A stretch of 64,000 nucleotides of DNA from Acanthornis magna. Lineage: Eukaryota; Chordata; Aves; Passeriformes; Acanthizidae. The stretch is taken from NCBI GenBank assembly GCA_036785705.1, contig JAWUZG010000084.1, forward strand, positions 8,507,501 to 8,571,500, read 5' to 3'. Positions within the stretch are counted from its first letter, which is position 1. Every line of letters starts with the position of its first letter. Of this stretch, positions 49,741-61,806 are shown piece by piece. The notes under the pieces were generated by a model. The model was not told the origin of the DNA. It did no database searches and saw nothing but the letters and a program-made list of their open reading frames with translations. The position numbers and the translations under genes were made by a program.

Positions 49741-52000
49741 GTTGAATTTCTTCACACCCCCCTTATTTAATAATTGATTATGTATTAAATATATTCACAG
49801 GAAAAATAATACATAAGTGCACCTACATTAAATCCAGCTGAAACAGCACAGTTCTGAGACAAAATACTAATGGATAGAAATCAAATACATATTTATAAAG
49901 GGTAAGAAATGTGACAGTGAAACCACAGCTTTAGGGTGTAACAGCTCTTACTTCTATTCCAAAGTTTGTCAAACATCTGCAGATTCACCAGCAAGTTGTA
50001 TCATCTATCTGTGCTACTTCCACAAAAAATGAAGAGTTATCAGTGACTCTGCTTAGGCCAGGATATACATAAACACCTCACCAAAAAAAAAAGTGCAAGG
50101 CAAAATACAAACCTCTGCAGTTTCAACTGAAACTTTTTTTTGCTGAAACAAAATCCAAAAGAAGAATGTTCATTAGTATTTGTAGCAAAAGAAAACTGTC
50201 GTGGGAGCAGCTAGTGTGATTGATATAAAGTTCAAAATCAAAATTGTCATTGCAATTCCTCCAGCAGTTGCACTGACTTTGTTTCAAAATTTTCAGTTAC
50301 AGCGTAGCTTGATTAGGAAAATAAACTAGATAAGCAAACATGGCAGGTGATTGCTCCCTAACTGTGTAATCAAGAAATACCACAATCCATTATTTGATCA
50401 TAATTCTATGGATCTACCGCAAGGAAAATGTAAGCTCAGAGGGCTTATTTTGTGTCAAAAGTTCACCTTCTTGTTAGACAGCTAAAAAAAACTATTAAAT
50501 ATGCTACTTTAATAGCACAGTAAGAGGGACCCTCAGATGTATCCATACATTTGATCAACAATTTGCTGCACATTGCGTTACAGATCAGTATTTCTTACTA
50601 AACACCCATATGGAAGGGTAATTTGCTGTGTAATTGCTTTTCATCTCTTCTTTATCAGGGACTGTTGCCTTCCTTGGTCCAGCCTCTGATACTTACACCA
50701 CAAAAGACACAAGAGTTGCTCTTTCGAATTTCATAGTGCTTATGTTGCTTAGCAGTATGGGTCTGTGTATATGCATGAACTTACTGTGTGGGAAAACTCA
50801 GAAGATTTCTATGTCACTTGCATTGGAATTCCAATTGCAGTTCTCATTTAAAGATGAACTTTAACATGAGGCCTGAATTTTACAGGGATCAGTTCAAAGA
50901 GATTAAAATTCCTGAAACTGTTTTAAATTTAACATTTGCATTTAAATGCATAAGACACCCATTTTTTCCACTGTCTCTTGATAACAGTTTTCCCTTTGGA
51001 ATCTTATTCTGTCATGGAAATCTCCTTTTTATTCTTGCTATTCACTTGACTGGTACCAGTTTTGCTGGTGATCCTGCATGTTTTTGCAGCATCAAAATAT
51101 ACAGAAAAGCCACCTTACTATACAGAAATGGTGGTTGTTCATGCCCTTCCCTTTCCAAACACTTACTTGGAATGGAGATGATAATCCTTGTAAATATTGA
51201 AAGTACTGACGTGCAGTGTAAGGTGATCCACATATAAACCAAGCCATTAAATCTGGCTGTAGAGTTTACACATTTCTTCAGCAGGAAAGCCCACCAATGG
51301 GGCGTTTTTAATAGGCATTGAAAGCTACACTTTATTATTCATTGAGTAGAACTGACATTGGACTTGATTCAGTAAGGAGCACTAACTGCATAAACAGATG
51401 TCAACTGCTATTTGGTCTGGTGGCCATGGACTGGAGAAATAAATGGAAAATCTAACAAGGAGCATAGAAGTAAAGACAGGGATCTTCTTCAAATGACAGG
51501 AGGACGAGCTTGCTAGCAAAGTGTCCAGCTCAGTCTCTTTCAATGTGCATCTGAAAAGAAGAAAATGGAAGGTGGCCTTCTCCCTACAAAGGAGAAATAG
51601 AATAGCAATGTACTCTCTAGCTGTTTCTGAGAAACACAGCATGTCTATTTCACGTATCATAATCAGTATTTACTGACATTCATTAAAGAATGCCATGTAA
51701 GTTGCCACACTCATTAGCTACCTGGAGCATCAATAGAGCCCACTGAAGGGGAAAAGTTCTCTTGAACTCTGTGGACTAAACATCTCACCACACCTACATT
51801 GGGCAACAGGGGCAGAGAGTCTTAGGTTGGCAGTAAAATGTGCAATCCGTTTACTTCTACTGGTTGCTGTGTCTACATTTGTTTTTTCCGTCATAGTGCC
51901 ACATTCATGTTAGTATGCAAACCTCTGTCTGACCACAGCAGCAAAGGTTGTGCACCATTCTGCTAAGCCTCCCAAAAATAGATGCTGAATGACAAAATCT
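49741..52000. other. Unique AT-rich noncoding DNA
   Basis: No transposon recognised. A 149-codon plus frame (50.79-51.24 kb) has no recognised domain. It overlaps another plus frame and a minus frame, so chance is the best explanation. Confidence 0.55.
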
Positions 52001-52760
52001 TCCCCAAGTTGTTTAGTGCCAGGCTTGTTCCTGAATGCTGGTCCTTTCTGTTTCTTCTCTGATGGCAGAGAGAGAGATACCACATACCAGGTGGGATTTT
52101 GCCCTGTGGAAAATTTTGTTCTGTATGGTCAGAGTCTAATGCAGAACCAACCAGATGCTGGGTGTCAGGAGCAGGGAAAGGAGGCTGGACATTATAGGTT
52201 AGCTGCTGGAGGAGACAGGCAGACAGAGTACAATTTTGAGTTTTGTATTCTCGAAATACAAAGGGGTGGAGTTTTGTATTCTGCGTATCTCAGTGTAGCT
52301 CTTGATGGGAGCAGCAGCCCTGCTCTCCTCTCTCTCCAGCTGCTCCAGCTGCAGTCTCTGCCTGTTCTCTTGTGTTGGACTGAGCCGCACAGGCTCCTGA
52401 CTGCCCAGAAATTCAGTCCAAATGAGTGATCTAATTGAAAGTGATGGGAGGATGGCAGGAGGAAATGAAAAAACAATAAAAATCACCAAGCTGGCAGTTG
52501 TATGACTTATGTAGCAGCCACAGTTATTTGACCTCATGCAAGAGAATTGGAAGCCTGTTGGCTGGGAGCAGTCAGGAGAGCAGGATGGTGCAGATCCATT
52601 CCTTTCAGGAGGAGGAACCTGAACCAGCAGCAATTTAATTGTGTTATGGGAGCAGCAGAGCAGGGCACAGCCCTTGCAGCCCTGAAAAAGCATTACAACA
52701 CCAGGTAGTTTAAAGAAGGCTTTAAAATCACTCATGGCCCCAAGTCTCATAACAAGGAGA
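52001..52760. other. GC-richer block containing the window's longest open frame, probably noncoding
   Basis: The minus strand is open for 183 codons (52199-52750). The translation has Cys- and Ser-rich stretches and a short Glu/Gln/Arg-rich segment (RQRLQLEQLEREE), but no domain I know. Plus (146 codons) and minus (94 codons) frames overlap it in other phases, which points to composition rather than selection. The 14-mer GAGTTTTGTATTCT is repeated at 52238-52251 and 52269-52282. An unannotated exon or retrocopy cannot be excluded, but nothing supports one. Confidence 0.3.
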
Positions 52761-52859
52761 GAGTAGTCACTGAGAACTGCAGTCTTTTATTTCACTGTTG
52801 CTCACTCCCTGAGCCTGGAAGATCACGAGTCACTTAAACTTCCATTGAATTCAGCAGAA

Positions 52860-53640
52860 GCTAATGACATGCATATTACTGGGACTTAAAAGCTTTAAAG
52901 CTTATTCTTACTATAAAATACTCTACCTGTAACCAAATATATTTATCATTACTGGGAATTATGTAAATAAAATCCAAACCACCTGTTAGACAGTTTTATA
53001 CTGGGGAAATTGAGTCTCAATTTAAAATGGCATTTTAGAATTTATGCAATTTAATAAAACAATAAATTTCAATTTTTCTGCTTTTGCCATTACAAAGCTT
53101 AAAGCCAGTTCCATGTGTGGCACCTACTTGCATTTCACTCCTTGGTTTATTACAATGAGCATCACTTTAAATTAAAACCTCCACATTTTCAAAGGAAAAT
53201 AAATAGTTAATGGTTTCAGAATTATTATTCTTTTCCACGCAATTCCATAAAAATGTCCCAATGAAAAAGCTAATAAACCAATGGCGAGACACTTACATAT
53301 GCAAATATGTTTCCGTGAAAGAGTTAAAGTGCTTTATAATATAAATTTGCTTTCAGTGCCAATATAATTAGATTGTAACAAGCAAACCCCTGCAACATAA
53401 CACAGTGAAAATTTGAAAATTTGATTCTCCCTGGCAAACAACCAAGTCCCTGCGTGTGCACAAACCTGACATTAATAAGCTACAAGAGATTACATGATTT
53501 AGAAAAGAAGCACTTGGTGTTACAAAATCAAATAATAGATCTCTAGGCTATAATTAGGAGAATTGGGATTCAACAATGAAGTCATAATAATGTAATTTAG
53601 CTGTAAGTAACAGAGCCATGGAGTCACATTAGGAGGTGTG
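52860..53640. promoter_or_regulatory. AT-rich stretch with octamer and homeodomain motifs; enhancer candidate
   Basis: About 780 bases of non-repetitive AT-rich DNA with no frame of note. It has a perfect POU octamer ATGCAAAT at 53299-53306, framed by CATAT/ATATG arms, and many TAAT cores (for example GCCAATATAATTAGATTG and CATAATAATGTAATTTAGCT). This texture resembles vertebrate developmental noncoding elements. TAAT cores are common in any AT-rich DNA, so the call depends on conservation that I cannot test. Confidence 0.25.
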
Positions 53641-54059
53641 ATCACATCTTTCAGCAAAGCTCTGCTGTGTAGACTTATTGCTGTTCAGTTTAGTCTGGTA
53701 CACAGCAACCTGTTGGCACAGAGCTCAGGCTGACAGCCTCTTGTTCGCTAGGTGCAGCGTGGCAAAGTGCCACCCATGCATTTTTAATTCAGTCCTGTGA
53801 CTTTTAAGTCAAAACAATAAAATTATATATACTGAGTGTAGAGTTGCCTGTGAATATTTGTATAAATTACTGCACAGCGTGGGTTTAGGGGCCATTTAAG
53901 AACAAATATATTAGGGGAAAAAAAGGCAAAATAAACTGCTGAAGCATGGTGTTGGGTTTCTAGTAGGCTTGATGAACATGTATTGTTTAGCTATTTTATT
54001 AATTTATTACTGTGGTTAGGAAATTATTCCTTATCTGCAACTTTTTGCAACTGCAGCCC

Positions 54060-54420
54060 TGAGTCTCTTTCCAGCAGTGTGGAGTGGTTGGATTGCCTGC
54101 TCAGCCCTCAGTGCAGGTGTCACACAGCCCGCGGGAGTGGGTGACAAATGTGGGTGCAAGATGCAGCTCTGCAGAGTCCCTCACCCCAAACCCAACCCTG
54201 CCAGGCTCCAGAGGTGGCCGTGGCACCTGGCCCAGCTGCAGGGAGGTGCCAGGGGCACTCGGGACAGGCGGAGTGCAGCTGCTCACACTGGTGGTGGCAG
54301 GACATCAGTGCCAACCCCGCAAGTTTTGAGAAGGTTACCCTTTGATTCAGGCTGTTACAGAGGAATACATCCCACCAGCCGCCCCTCTGCTTCACCTCTG
54401 TCCTGCTCAGCCTAAGGCCC
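54060..54420. other. GC-rich block
   Basis: A sharp rise in GC over about 350 bases, with scattered CpG (GCCCGCGGGAG, CACTCGGGACAGGCGG) but far below CpG-island density over promoter length. Open frames in nearly all phases (61-112 codons) follow from composition. No transposon consensus recognised. A second, weaker GC-rich patch lies at about 54.6-54.8 kb. Confidence 0.35.
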
Positions 54421-56876
54421 TTGCTTTGGCCTATCATCAATTTAAGCTTATTTCAAACACTTCGGCCACAACTGTTTCTTTGTCATTTGTCACAATTAAT
54501 AACACAGACATAACACATTCATTTGTTGATTTTCTCCTTTAGGAGCTGATGTCTAGTTAGAAGAGAAATCCTACCTATTCAGTAATTTATTAGCTGATTA
54601 TTTTCTTCTCTCCATGCACACCTCCTGGTGCTCATGTTCTCATCTGGGGCTGTCCCATCCTGCCTTGTCTCTCCCTGTGTCCCGTCCTGCCCTCCTTAGT
54701 CCCCCTAGGAGCATCTGAACCAAACCCAGCTCCTGATCTTGCTCCACAGCATGTGCAGGGCAGCTCCAGCAGTCTAGTTTGTGCCCAGGCTGGAAATGAC
54801 TCACAAAAGACATGCAGAATTTTAGTGGCTTGCTGGCTTCTGAGGTGTTTGAATCAACATTTTTGGCTTTGGGATGAGGGATGTTGGGGGGATTGATTAG
54901 CTTCTTTTTAATTGTGTGGTCGACCAAATAATGGAGGAAACAATCATCAACTTTGCATCCAGACTGTCAGAAAACTCAAACATGTATGGAATAAAGCTTT
55001 AAGATGTATTGATTACTGCTTCTCATGGTCTCACAAGCTAGGCCCACTGGTCCAACACCATTCCTATTTTTTGGAGAAATCCAAAAGCTTTTGCTTCTAC
55101 TCAGTGTTTAGTATAAAATGAGCAGTCACCTGTTGTTCCTGTTACTTCCATTTTATTTTTATTTGCAATTTCTTCCAAATACTGTTTATTTTATTAGATC
55201 TTTATGGTTTTGCCATTTTTTTGTTTTGATGACATTTTGATTTGTTTCAAACTGCCCTTTATTTTAATTTTCTTTCCCAAGCATGTTGATTTATGGCTAT
55301 TTCTTTTATTTCCTTTATGCTTTAAATGATCTGTTTGTTTTATTTCCTTTATTTGCATAGCACTTACTTTTCATGACCTTTTTGTTGCTGCAGCTGCTGC
55401 TGCTTCTGGACTGCTAGTGTTTGTCTCTTACTTATCCATCAGGAAACACAGAGTAAAAGTAAACCAAATCCCAGTGAAGACCAGTATCCAAACACAAAAT
55501 CTTTTCTGATACGTATTTATTTTATTATTCCACAATCTCCTAAATGTGTTATTAATTCTCAAAGTGTAGAATCTAAAATGGTTTCTTATATTTTTTAAAG
55601 AAACATACTACAGAAACTCTGTATGTTCCAATTTAAAGATCACATCTGAGCAGCTTCCTTTGGGCTGGGTTAATATTTGGCAGATCTTCCAGGAGCAAAG
55701 ACCTTTGTAGTGAAGGCAACATGAAGAAAATTCTAACCTGTAGCGGTCTGTCTACAACTTTAAGTAGAATCCTCATGGCTAGTGTAAAATACTGTATGGA
55801 CACTTAAAAATGAGTAAATGAGTATACTTGCAGATAGTGGAATGTCTCCTGGGCAATGTCATTTATGTTTCATCATGGCTAATGAGTGTGTGCTGCCTGA
55901 CAGGTGCATTTGCATATTGCATACACATGGGATGTTTGTGTGTGTCCGTGTGTGAGTGCCCCTGACTATAGGCTATGGATGTGTGTTTATTTTTATGCAC
56001 GTGCACTCATACGTGCTTAGATAAAAATTATACTTTTTTCACCTGCTATTGTCACCTCCATTCTTTTAGTTACAGATCTAGTTTACTTTTATTCCACAGA
56101 AGCTGATGCTACTTCTGAGTTTTCCTAGTGAAATTATTGATATCAGAATTATTCCTGAAATTGATTTTCTCATTTAAAGTGGGAAGAAAACAACCACCTC
56201 ACTTCTTTTAAAGCTATTGTTACTATTCTTCTAGAAACAACAACATTCTCAACATCATACTTAATTTCATTCCTCATTTTTATGGTGCCTTGTCACAAAT
56301 TGACATTTTGCCAGGCAAACAGGATTGTGTACCAAATCACCATCTTTTATTTGCATGCTAGGTGGTTTGCAGTGACCTGTCGAATGACGCCTGCATTAAC
56401 AATGTGCTTCTTGGAATCCCTCCCTGCCCCCTTAAAAACTTTCTTATTGCGCCTTCCAACATCAGTGTTTGCACTATTCTATGTCTTTATGTGTCTAATA
56501 TAAAATGTATATATTTATACATCCACACACGCCTGTAATGAGCCAAAACCAGAACAGCCTCTGCCTCAGCTTGTTTGCACATTATGCACATTCTAGGGAA
56601 TGAGATCTGAATGCTGTTCAAAGAGAAAGCATGACTTAGCCCAAGGGCAGAAGAAAGTCGTGTGCAACAGGTTACATGATTTTACATAACTTTTGGTGAA
56701 AAAAAGAAGTACCTCATGTCAATGTAGAAAATATTTTAGGGTATTTATGGCAAAAACTGAATGCTTTTCCTCACTGCTTCACCCATGTACTCCAGTGTAC
56801 TGCAGTAGAATATATTACTGTTTTCAGCATAATTAATGCAGTCTTTTTATCACTTTCCCTAATATAATCCATCACA
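54421..56876. other. Unique noncoding DNA
   Basis: No gene or transposon. TG-rich sequence lies at 55.88-56.02 kb, and a perfect POU octamer in minus orientation (ATTTGCAT) is at 55908-55915. T-rich DNA lies between 55.14 and 55.36 kb. Open frames are of at most about 95 codons and have no features. Confidence 0.55.
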
Positions 56877-56903
56877 CCCCCCCCCCCAAAAAAAAAAAAA
56901 AAA
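56877..56903 (+). repeat. C11-A16 homopolymer junction
   Basis: Eleven C immediately followed by sixteen A. A compound mononucleotide repeat, likely unstable and error-prone in sequencing. Confidence 0.9.
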
Positions 56904-57014
56904 GAAGCTTTTATTCTTTTATTTTTGGTAGTTTCCTTAGCTTTACTGCTCCCTTCATTTCCAGGGTTGGCGTGGGAAAATTTTGACCTAGGAAGTCCTT
57001 GCCGTTGGACTCAC

Positions 57015-57044
57015 AAGGATCCTGAGAGCAAAAGCTCTCACCTT
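57015..57044. repeat. Hairpin GAGAGC-AAAA-GCTCTC with extended arms
   Basis: The inner arms TGAGAGC (57023-57029) and GCTCTCA (57034-57040) pair perfectly around an AAAA loop. Outer AAGG/CCTT segments could extend the stem past a four-base bulge. No transcript evidence, so significance is unknown. Confidence 0.7.
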
Positions 57045-57199
57045 GACGGGGGTCAGCCAGAAAGGGATGTTGTCCCTGGTAGGGTGGACAAGGTGACACA
57101 TTCTTAAGCTGATTTTTGAGCCTCTGTTCCTGGATCCTTTTCTTCTCTGCTCATGGGAGAAAAGCTAGCAGTGGTGATGGTGATTCTTTGAACCCTGAG

Positions 57200-57221
57200 C
57201 AGGATCCTGACAGGATCCTGA
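57200..57221. repeat. Head-to-tail pair of palindromic 11-mers
   Basis: CAGGATCCTGA occurs twice without spacer, and each copy contains the 10-base palindrome CAGGATCCTG. A related AAGGATCCTGA lies at 57015-57025. It is a local cluster of short repeats with no function evident. Confidence 0.8.
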
Positions 57222-60200
57222 GCAGCAAGAACTTCCAATTCCTGGTGCCCCAGAGAGAGCATACACCCAAGCATTACTATCTTCTGCTGCACAGGAATAG
57301 GTCTGCAGGGTCAAAAAGAGCCTGCAAATTGGAAATGTAGAAACATAGATTGGCACAGGCACTCAGGGGAAGTTGGAAACAGGGCGAGCCTTGCCTTCAT
57401 GTCTCCGTAAAACCTCTGCTAACCTAAAATCTGCTCAGAAAATAAAAAAAGAGAAAAAAACCTCAGAAAGGAAGGAACCAGGTAACTCATTCCCATGTTT
57501 AGAATTTACAAGGTCACTGGAGAGTAAATCGACAAAACCTGTCTTTGAACTGTCCCTCTCTCTCCAGGTTCCATGCTCCACTCTTAGGAGGGTTTTTAAC
57601 ATTTTCTTTCTTCTAGGTTTCACTGTTCTAAAGGGGATATTTTACTGAATACCTCATGCTTACCTTCTGGATGTTATTGTTTGTATTACCTTTTTGTTCT
57701 TTATTGCCATCTTCCTGCAGAAAACCATTGTGTCCCTTTCAAGTATTTTGTGTTCCGTTTCCTCTTATTGCTCAGATTCAATGTATCATCTAATTACGTC
57801 TGGGCTTCTGATGTCTCCTTATCTTCCAAGAGTCAGTATTAGTACATAGCTGATTCTGATTAACGATGGAAATGTAAGTGTATACCAGGTAGATTGTTTC
57901 CTTCATTCGCTTTGCCTGGGAATGTGTGTTGATGGAGCAGTTTGAAGGCTTGTTCAGATTTTATCAGTCCCTGGTTATGGAGAAAGCAAAGCAGAGCAAA
58001 CCATATTTTAAGAATATTAGTGTAACATGGAAAGACATCTTAAGTTGATGGTAATTGTACTGTTATTACATGGTACCTTCCATCTTTGTCCTTTATGTAC
58101 AGAAGAATTTTTTCTCATCCCCAATGCAAGTCAGCAGCCTGTTGATGTACAGATTTTGTACTTTCAGAAAAAATCTTTTAGCCTCATTGAGATTTAAAAA
58201 AACAAAAAATGTTAGGGGGGTTTTCCTATTCTGTCCTAGTAATATAATATGAATGGCTAAACACTAATAGAGGAGGAAGAGCCTTTATGTTATCTCTTCC
58301 CCATCTCTATTTCACAGAATCATTGCAGTAAGACAATGCCACAGCATTAAAGAGAAAAAAAATGTTATGCACATCTACACCTTTTCAAGATCGTGGGCTT
58401 TGGTTGGGATATTTTTTGGTTTTTGTTTTTTGGGTTTTTGTTTGTTTTTTTTCTGCTATAAATACTCATTTGCTACACCCAAAGGTCTAGAATTCTACTG
58501 TCAATTTAGGCATTATCCCATTTCCTTAACATATTTTCAGGAATTTTATGATTTCTGTGAGAAGTGGTTGTTACAATTTTTTAAGTTGAAGGTCAAAAAA
58601 AAGCAAGGAATTCAAGTGGACTCTCCAATAAAAGTAACCATGTCCCAGGAAGGGCAGAATTATTCCTGAGATACAAAACCAGCAGTTTATTAGATACATA
58701 TAATTCATTACAGAACAATGGCACCAATGTGAATCAGGCCTAATTACCTAATGCATGAAATTATGGCCTTTTATGCCTCTGTCAGGCTGGGTATTTACAA
58801 AAGATAAAACACACTTACTGCAACACAATGCTGCACTCCAGACTAGATCTTCTACACTCAGAGTCTCTTCTGTATGTGGAGAAAGTCCTTATGCAAAGCT
58901 CTGACTCTGCTCACTGCTGGTTTGCATTTGTTTTTTGCGTTTTTTTCAGCATAATAAGGGCTTCAGAATATCAGTAAAGCTGCTGTCTAGCTAAATGAAC
59001 TCCTATACCATTAGGCAAATTAATTTTACATTTAAATTATTTAAATTTAATCTGTGATTAGTTCTCCATAGGAGCAGTGGTATCACCATAGAACAAGTAT
59101 TTTCCTTTTTAGAGAATTGCAGCATAATAAATAAATGAATAAAGACTTATATCAATGTATTCCAGCACATATGCTGAGAAGTATTCTTGTCAGAAATCTT
59201 GGAAATCACAATATTCCCTATGGTTCCCCTAGTCTGCATTAAAAATAGCTAAAGACTGTAGTATTTTTTTTTCCAAAACATGAAATGCATTTTATGCAAC
59301 AATGCCTCAGATGAGACACAAACTCAACAGAGCTTACAAATATTAGACATTAGCTCTTTCCACAGCCTTGCTTCAGCTAACAGGCCCTATTGGTGACTGT
59401 AGATGCATTGAAATCCAGTTTTTAGATTAAAATTCATGAAAGGTATCTCACATTTTCACTAAAATGTCTATTGTTGGCTTTCTTGTAGTGCTGAGGGAGG
59501 AGGGAAGAGAGAGAAGAAATGAAGAAATGTGGTAAGTAGTGCTACTCCATTTCCCTCAGAATAGCAAAAAGATTTTGTGTCCTTCTGTGATCAGTTATAT
59601 CTCATATTGCAGTCAGTAGTGTCTGTCCTGGGTCTTGATGCCTGAACACACCTCACCCTGATAAAAATGAGATCATATTTATTTCATATTTATGTCACCA
59701 CTCATCATGACCACTGAAAATTATGCTTTCTTTTTGCCCTACCCCCTTTTAGGAATATACATGTGTTTACAGGGACTTAGGATCCACCTAGTCTTCTGCA
59801 CCAAGACAAGTGACTGCCATGTAGAGCTGTATGAAGAACTCACTAGAAATAGCTATTGGTGGTTGCTGCCCAGGTTTTTTTGCATTCATGAGTTACTTGT
59901 AAAGAGTCAAAATATTTATTAGGGTGAAGATCCTGGTTTAAGACGTCCACAACAGGAATAAATGGATTAAACAGATTACATAACCAGTCCAGTTTATGAA
60001 TAGTCAGGAAGAAACTATAATTTTGAAGGCCTACCTGTGCTAGTCTCATTCATGGCCCCAGATTCACTTTGCAGCTTGTGTTCATTAATATCAGAAAAGT
60101 AAGTACTGACAGTAAATAGCCACACAGGATATAAGTAAAATTAAACCCCAAAATCTCTAGATTACTTCTTAATTTTATTAATAGCCTCAGAAGTCTGCTC

Positions 60201-61553
60201 AAGTGTTTCAGTGTTTGCAAACAATAACAAACAGAAAAAAAAGGGGGTTGCATTTGCTCATGAATAAATATTCATAAGCATATTCTTGTCTGCTTTTCAT
60301 GCAGGGTGTGATCCCATTAACTTGTTTAGTTGATAACCTCATATGACCCAACGAGTCATCACAGAATGACTCCCTGGCTATTATTTTTTTTCTTCCTTCT
60401 CTATGCCAGTGATTTCCTAATTCCTTCTCCAGTAGAGCTGCCTTGCTCAAAAAAACAGACTGTGTCAGCTGTAATCCTATTACTTGCACATCTGCTTAAC
60501 AAAGTATTGGAAGAGGATTGTTGGGGGTTTTCTTTCTAATGGGGAGGGTTTGGGGTCAGAGTGAGGTGCTAAGGATTTTTGTGTCAGGGTTTTGTTTCTT
60601 CTTTTCTAATAAGAACTTATCAACAGTAAGTTGGAAAAAAGGACCTTTTGAAATGTAAAAAATTTATTTTACAGTAATTTTTAGTTTCTAAAAGAAAAAT
60701 CCAAGGTTTGTTTGGGTTTTTTTGAACTGAAAATTAACATGTCGAAGGGATGGAATGCTCACCGCTAGACAGATGGAAAAATGACAGAGAGAGGTAGAAT
60801 TGTAATTTCAGGTATATTAAGTTGCACTTACAGTAGCTGTCAGGCACCTGAGAGCAATCCTTGATTCCCATAGCCTAAGTGAATTTTTTTGACCACTGTC
60901 CTGCTACTGCACAGAAAAGGTATGTACTTTTCAGGCACATCTCTTCATGACTGTGCTTCAAATCCAAATCCAATAGGGAAGAGCCCTAGCAAGAACGTTA
61001 TATGCCGTCTAACAATTATTGTGCCCTCTGTCAGGAGAGCAAAAGGATCCATTCAAAGGTCATAAATGTGTTTGTGTCTATTAAGGGAGTTTGTCATCAT
61101 CCTATTTTGTTCACAGGCATCAGAAGCGTTGCAAAAGTCTTTACTTGGTTGTTTCATTAGAGAGAGGAACCAACTTTGTCATTCATGCAATTAACTACAG
61201 CTGAATCACTATGGCACATCAGTAATGACACTAGGTAATTTCAACCAAGATTATTAGTCTGCAGGTGAATAGCTGTCCAGGATTGTGATAAGTGATAATC
61301 TAGCAAAAGATCTGGAACAAAAACCATTTTGCCGTTATTTCAAATTAAGGCCAAAGTCATGAGAAGAAAGACTTCAGAAACATTGAACAACTGGTAACTG
61401 CATCAGTTATTATCATCTCAGTTACACTTATTAAAGCAGAACTCAAAATTAGTATAACTACACACATTTAAAATTAATAATTAGCCAAAATATTCAATCG
61501 CTGACCCGTAAAAAGTCCAACCATCAGATCTAGAGACCGTGTTATTTTTTTTA
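57222..61553. other. Unique AT-rich noncoding DNA
   Basis: No supportable gene; frames up to about 100 codons lack features. A T/G-rich run is at about 58410-58453. Two GATA motifs lie in tandem at 61286-61300 (TGATAAG then TGATAATC). No transposon recognised until the CR1 copy. Confidence 0.55.
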
Positions 61554-61806
61554 AATCATAGAATCACAAAATATGCTGAATTGGAAGGCACTCACCGGGA
61601 TCATCAAGTCCAGCTCCTGGCCCTGCGCAGCACATCCCGAGAGTCACACCGTGTGCCTGAGAGCATTGTCCAAACACTTCCTGAGTTCTCTCAGGCTCGC
61701 TGCTGTGACCACTGCCCCGGGGAGCTGTTCCAGTGCCCAGCCACCCTCTGGGTGAAAATCTTTTTGCTGATGTTCAGCCTATCCCTGCCCTGCCTCAGCT
61801 TCATGC
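61554..61806 (-). mobile_element. CR1-family LINE 3'-end fragment, third subfamily
   Basis: The plus strand begins AATCATAGAATCACAAAATA and continues AATTGGAAGGCACTCACCGG, ATCATCAAGTCCAGCTCCTG, GCAGCACATCCCGAGAGTCA, CACCGTGTGCCTGAGAGCAT, TGTCCAAACACTTCCTGAGT, TCGCTGCTGTGACCACTGCC, CCGGGGAGCTGTTCCAGTGC and CCAGCCACCCTCTGGGTGAA. This is the reverse complement of a CR1 tail of the 'TGAGAGCATTGTCCAAAC' type, different from the copies at 26.3 and 38.6 kb. It is 5'-truncated, with the terminal repeat retained at the left edge. The 91-codon frame across it is not a gene. Confidence 0.93.

Noticed and set aside
50788..51237. 149-codon open frame on the plus strand
   Set aside because: No domain or signal peptide-like start, with competing frames on the same strand and the opposite one.
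54060..54420. CpG-island promoter
   Set aside because: GC is raised but CpG density and length are too low, and no first exon or start region follows.
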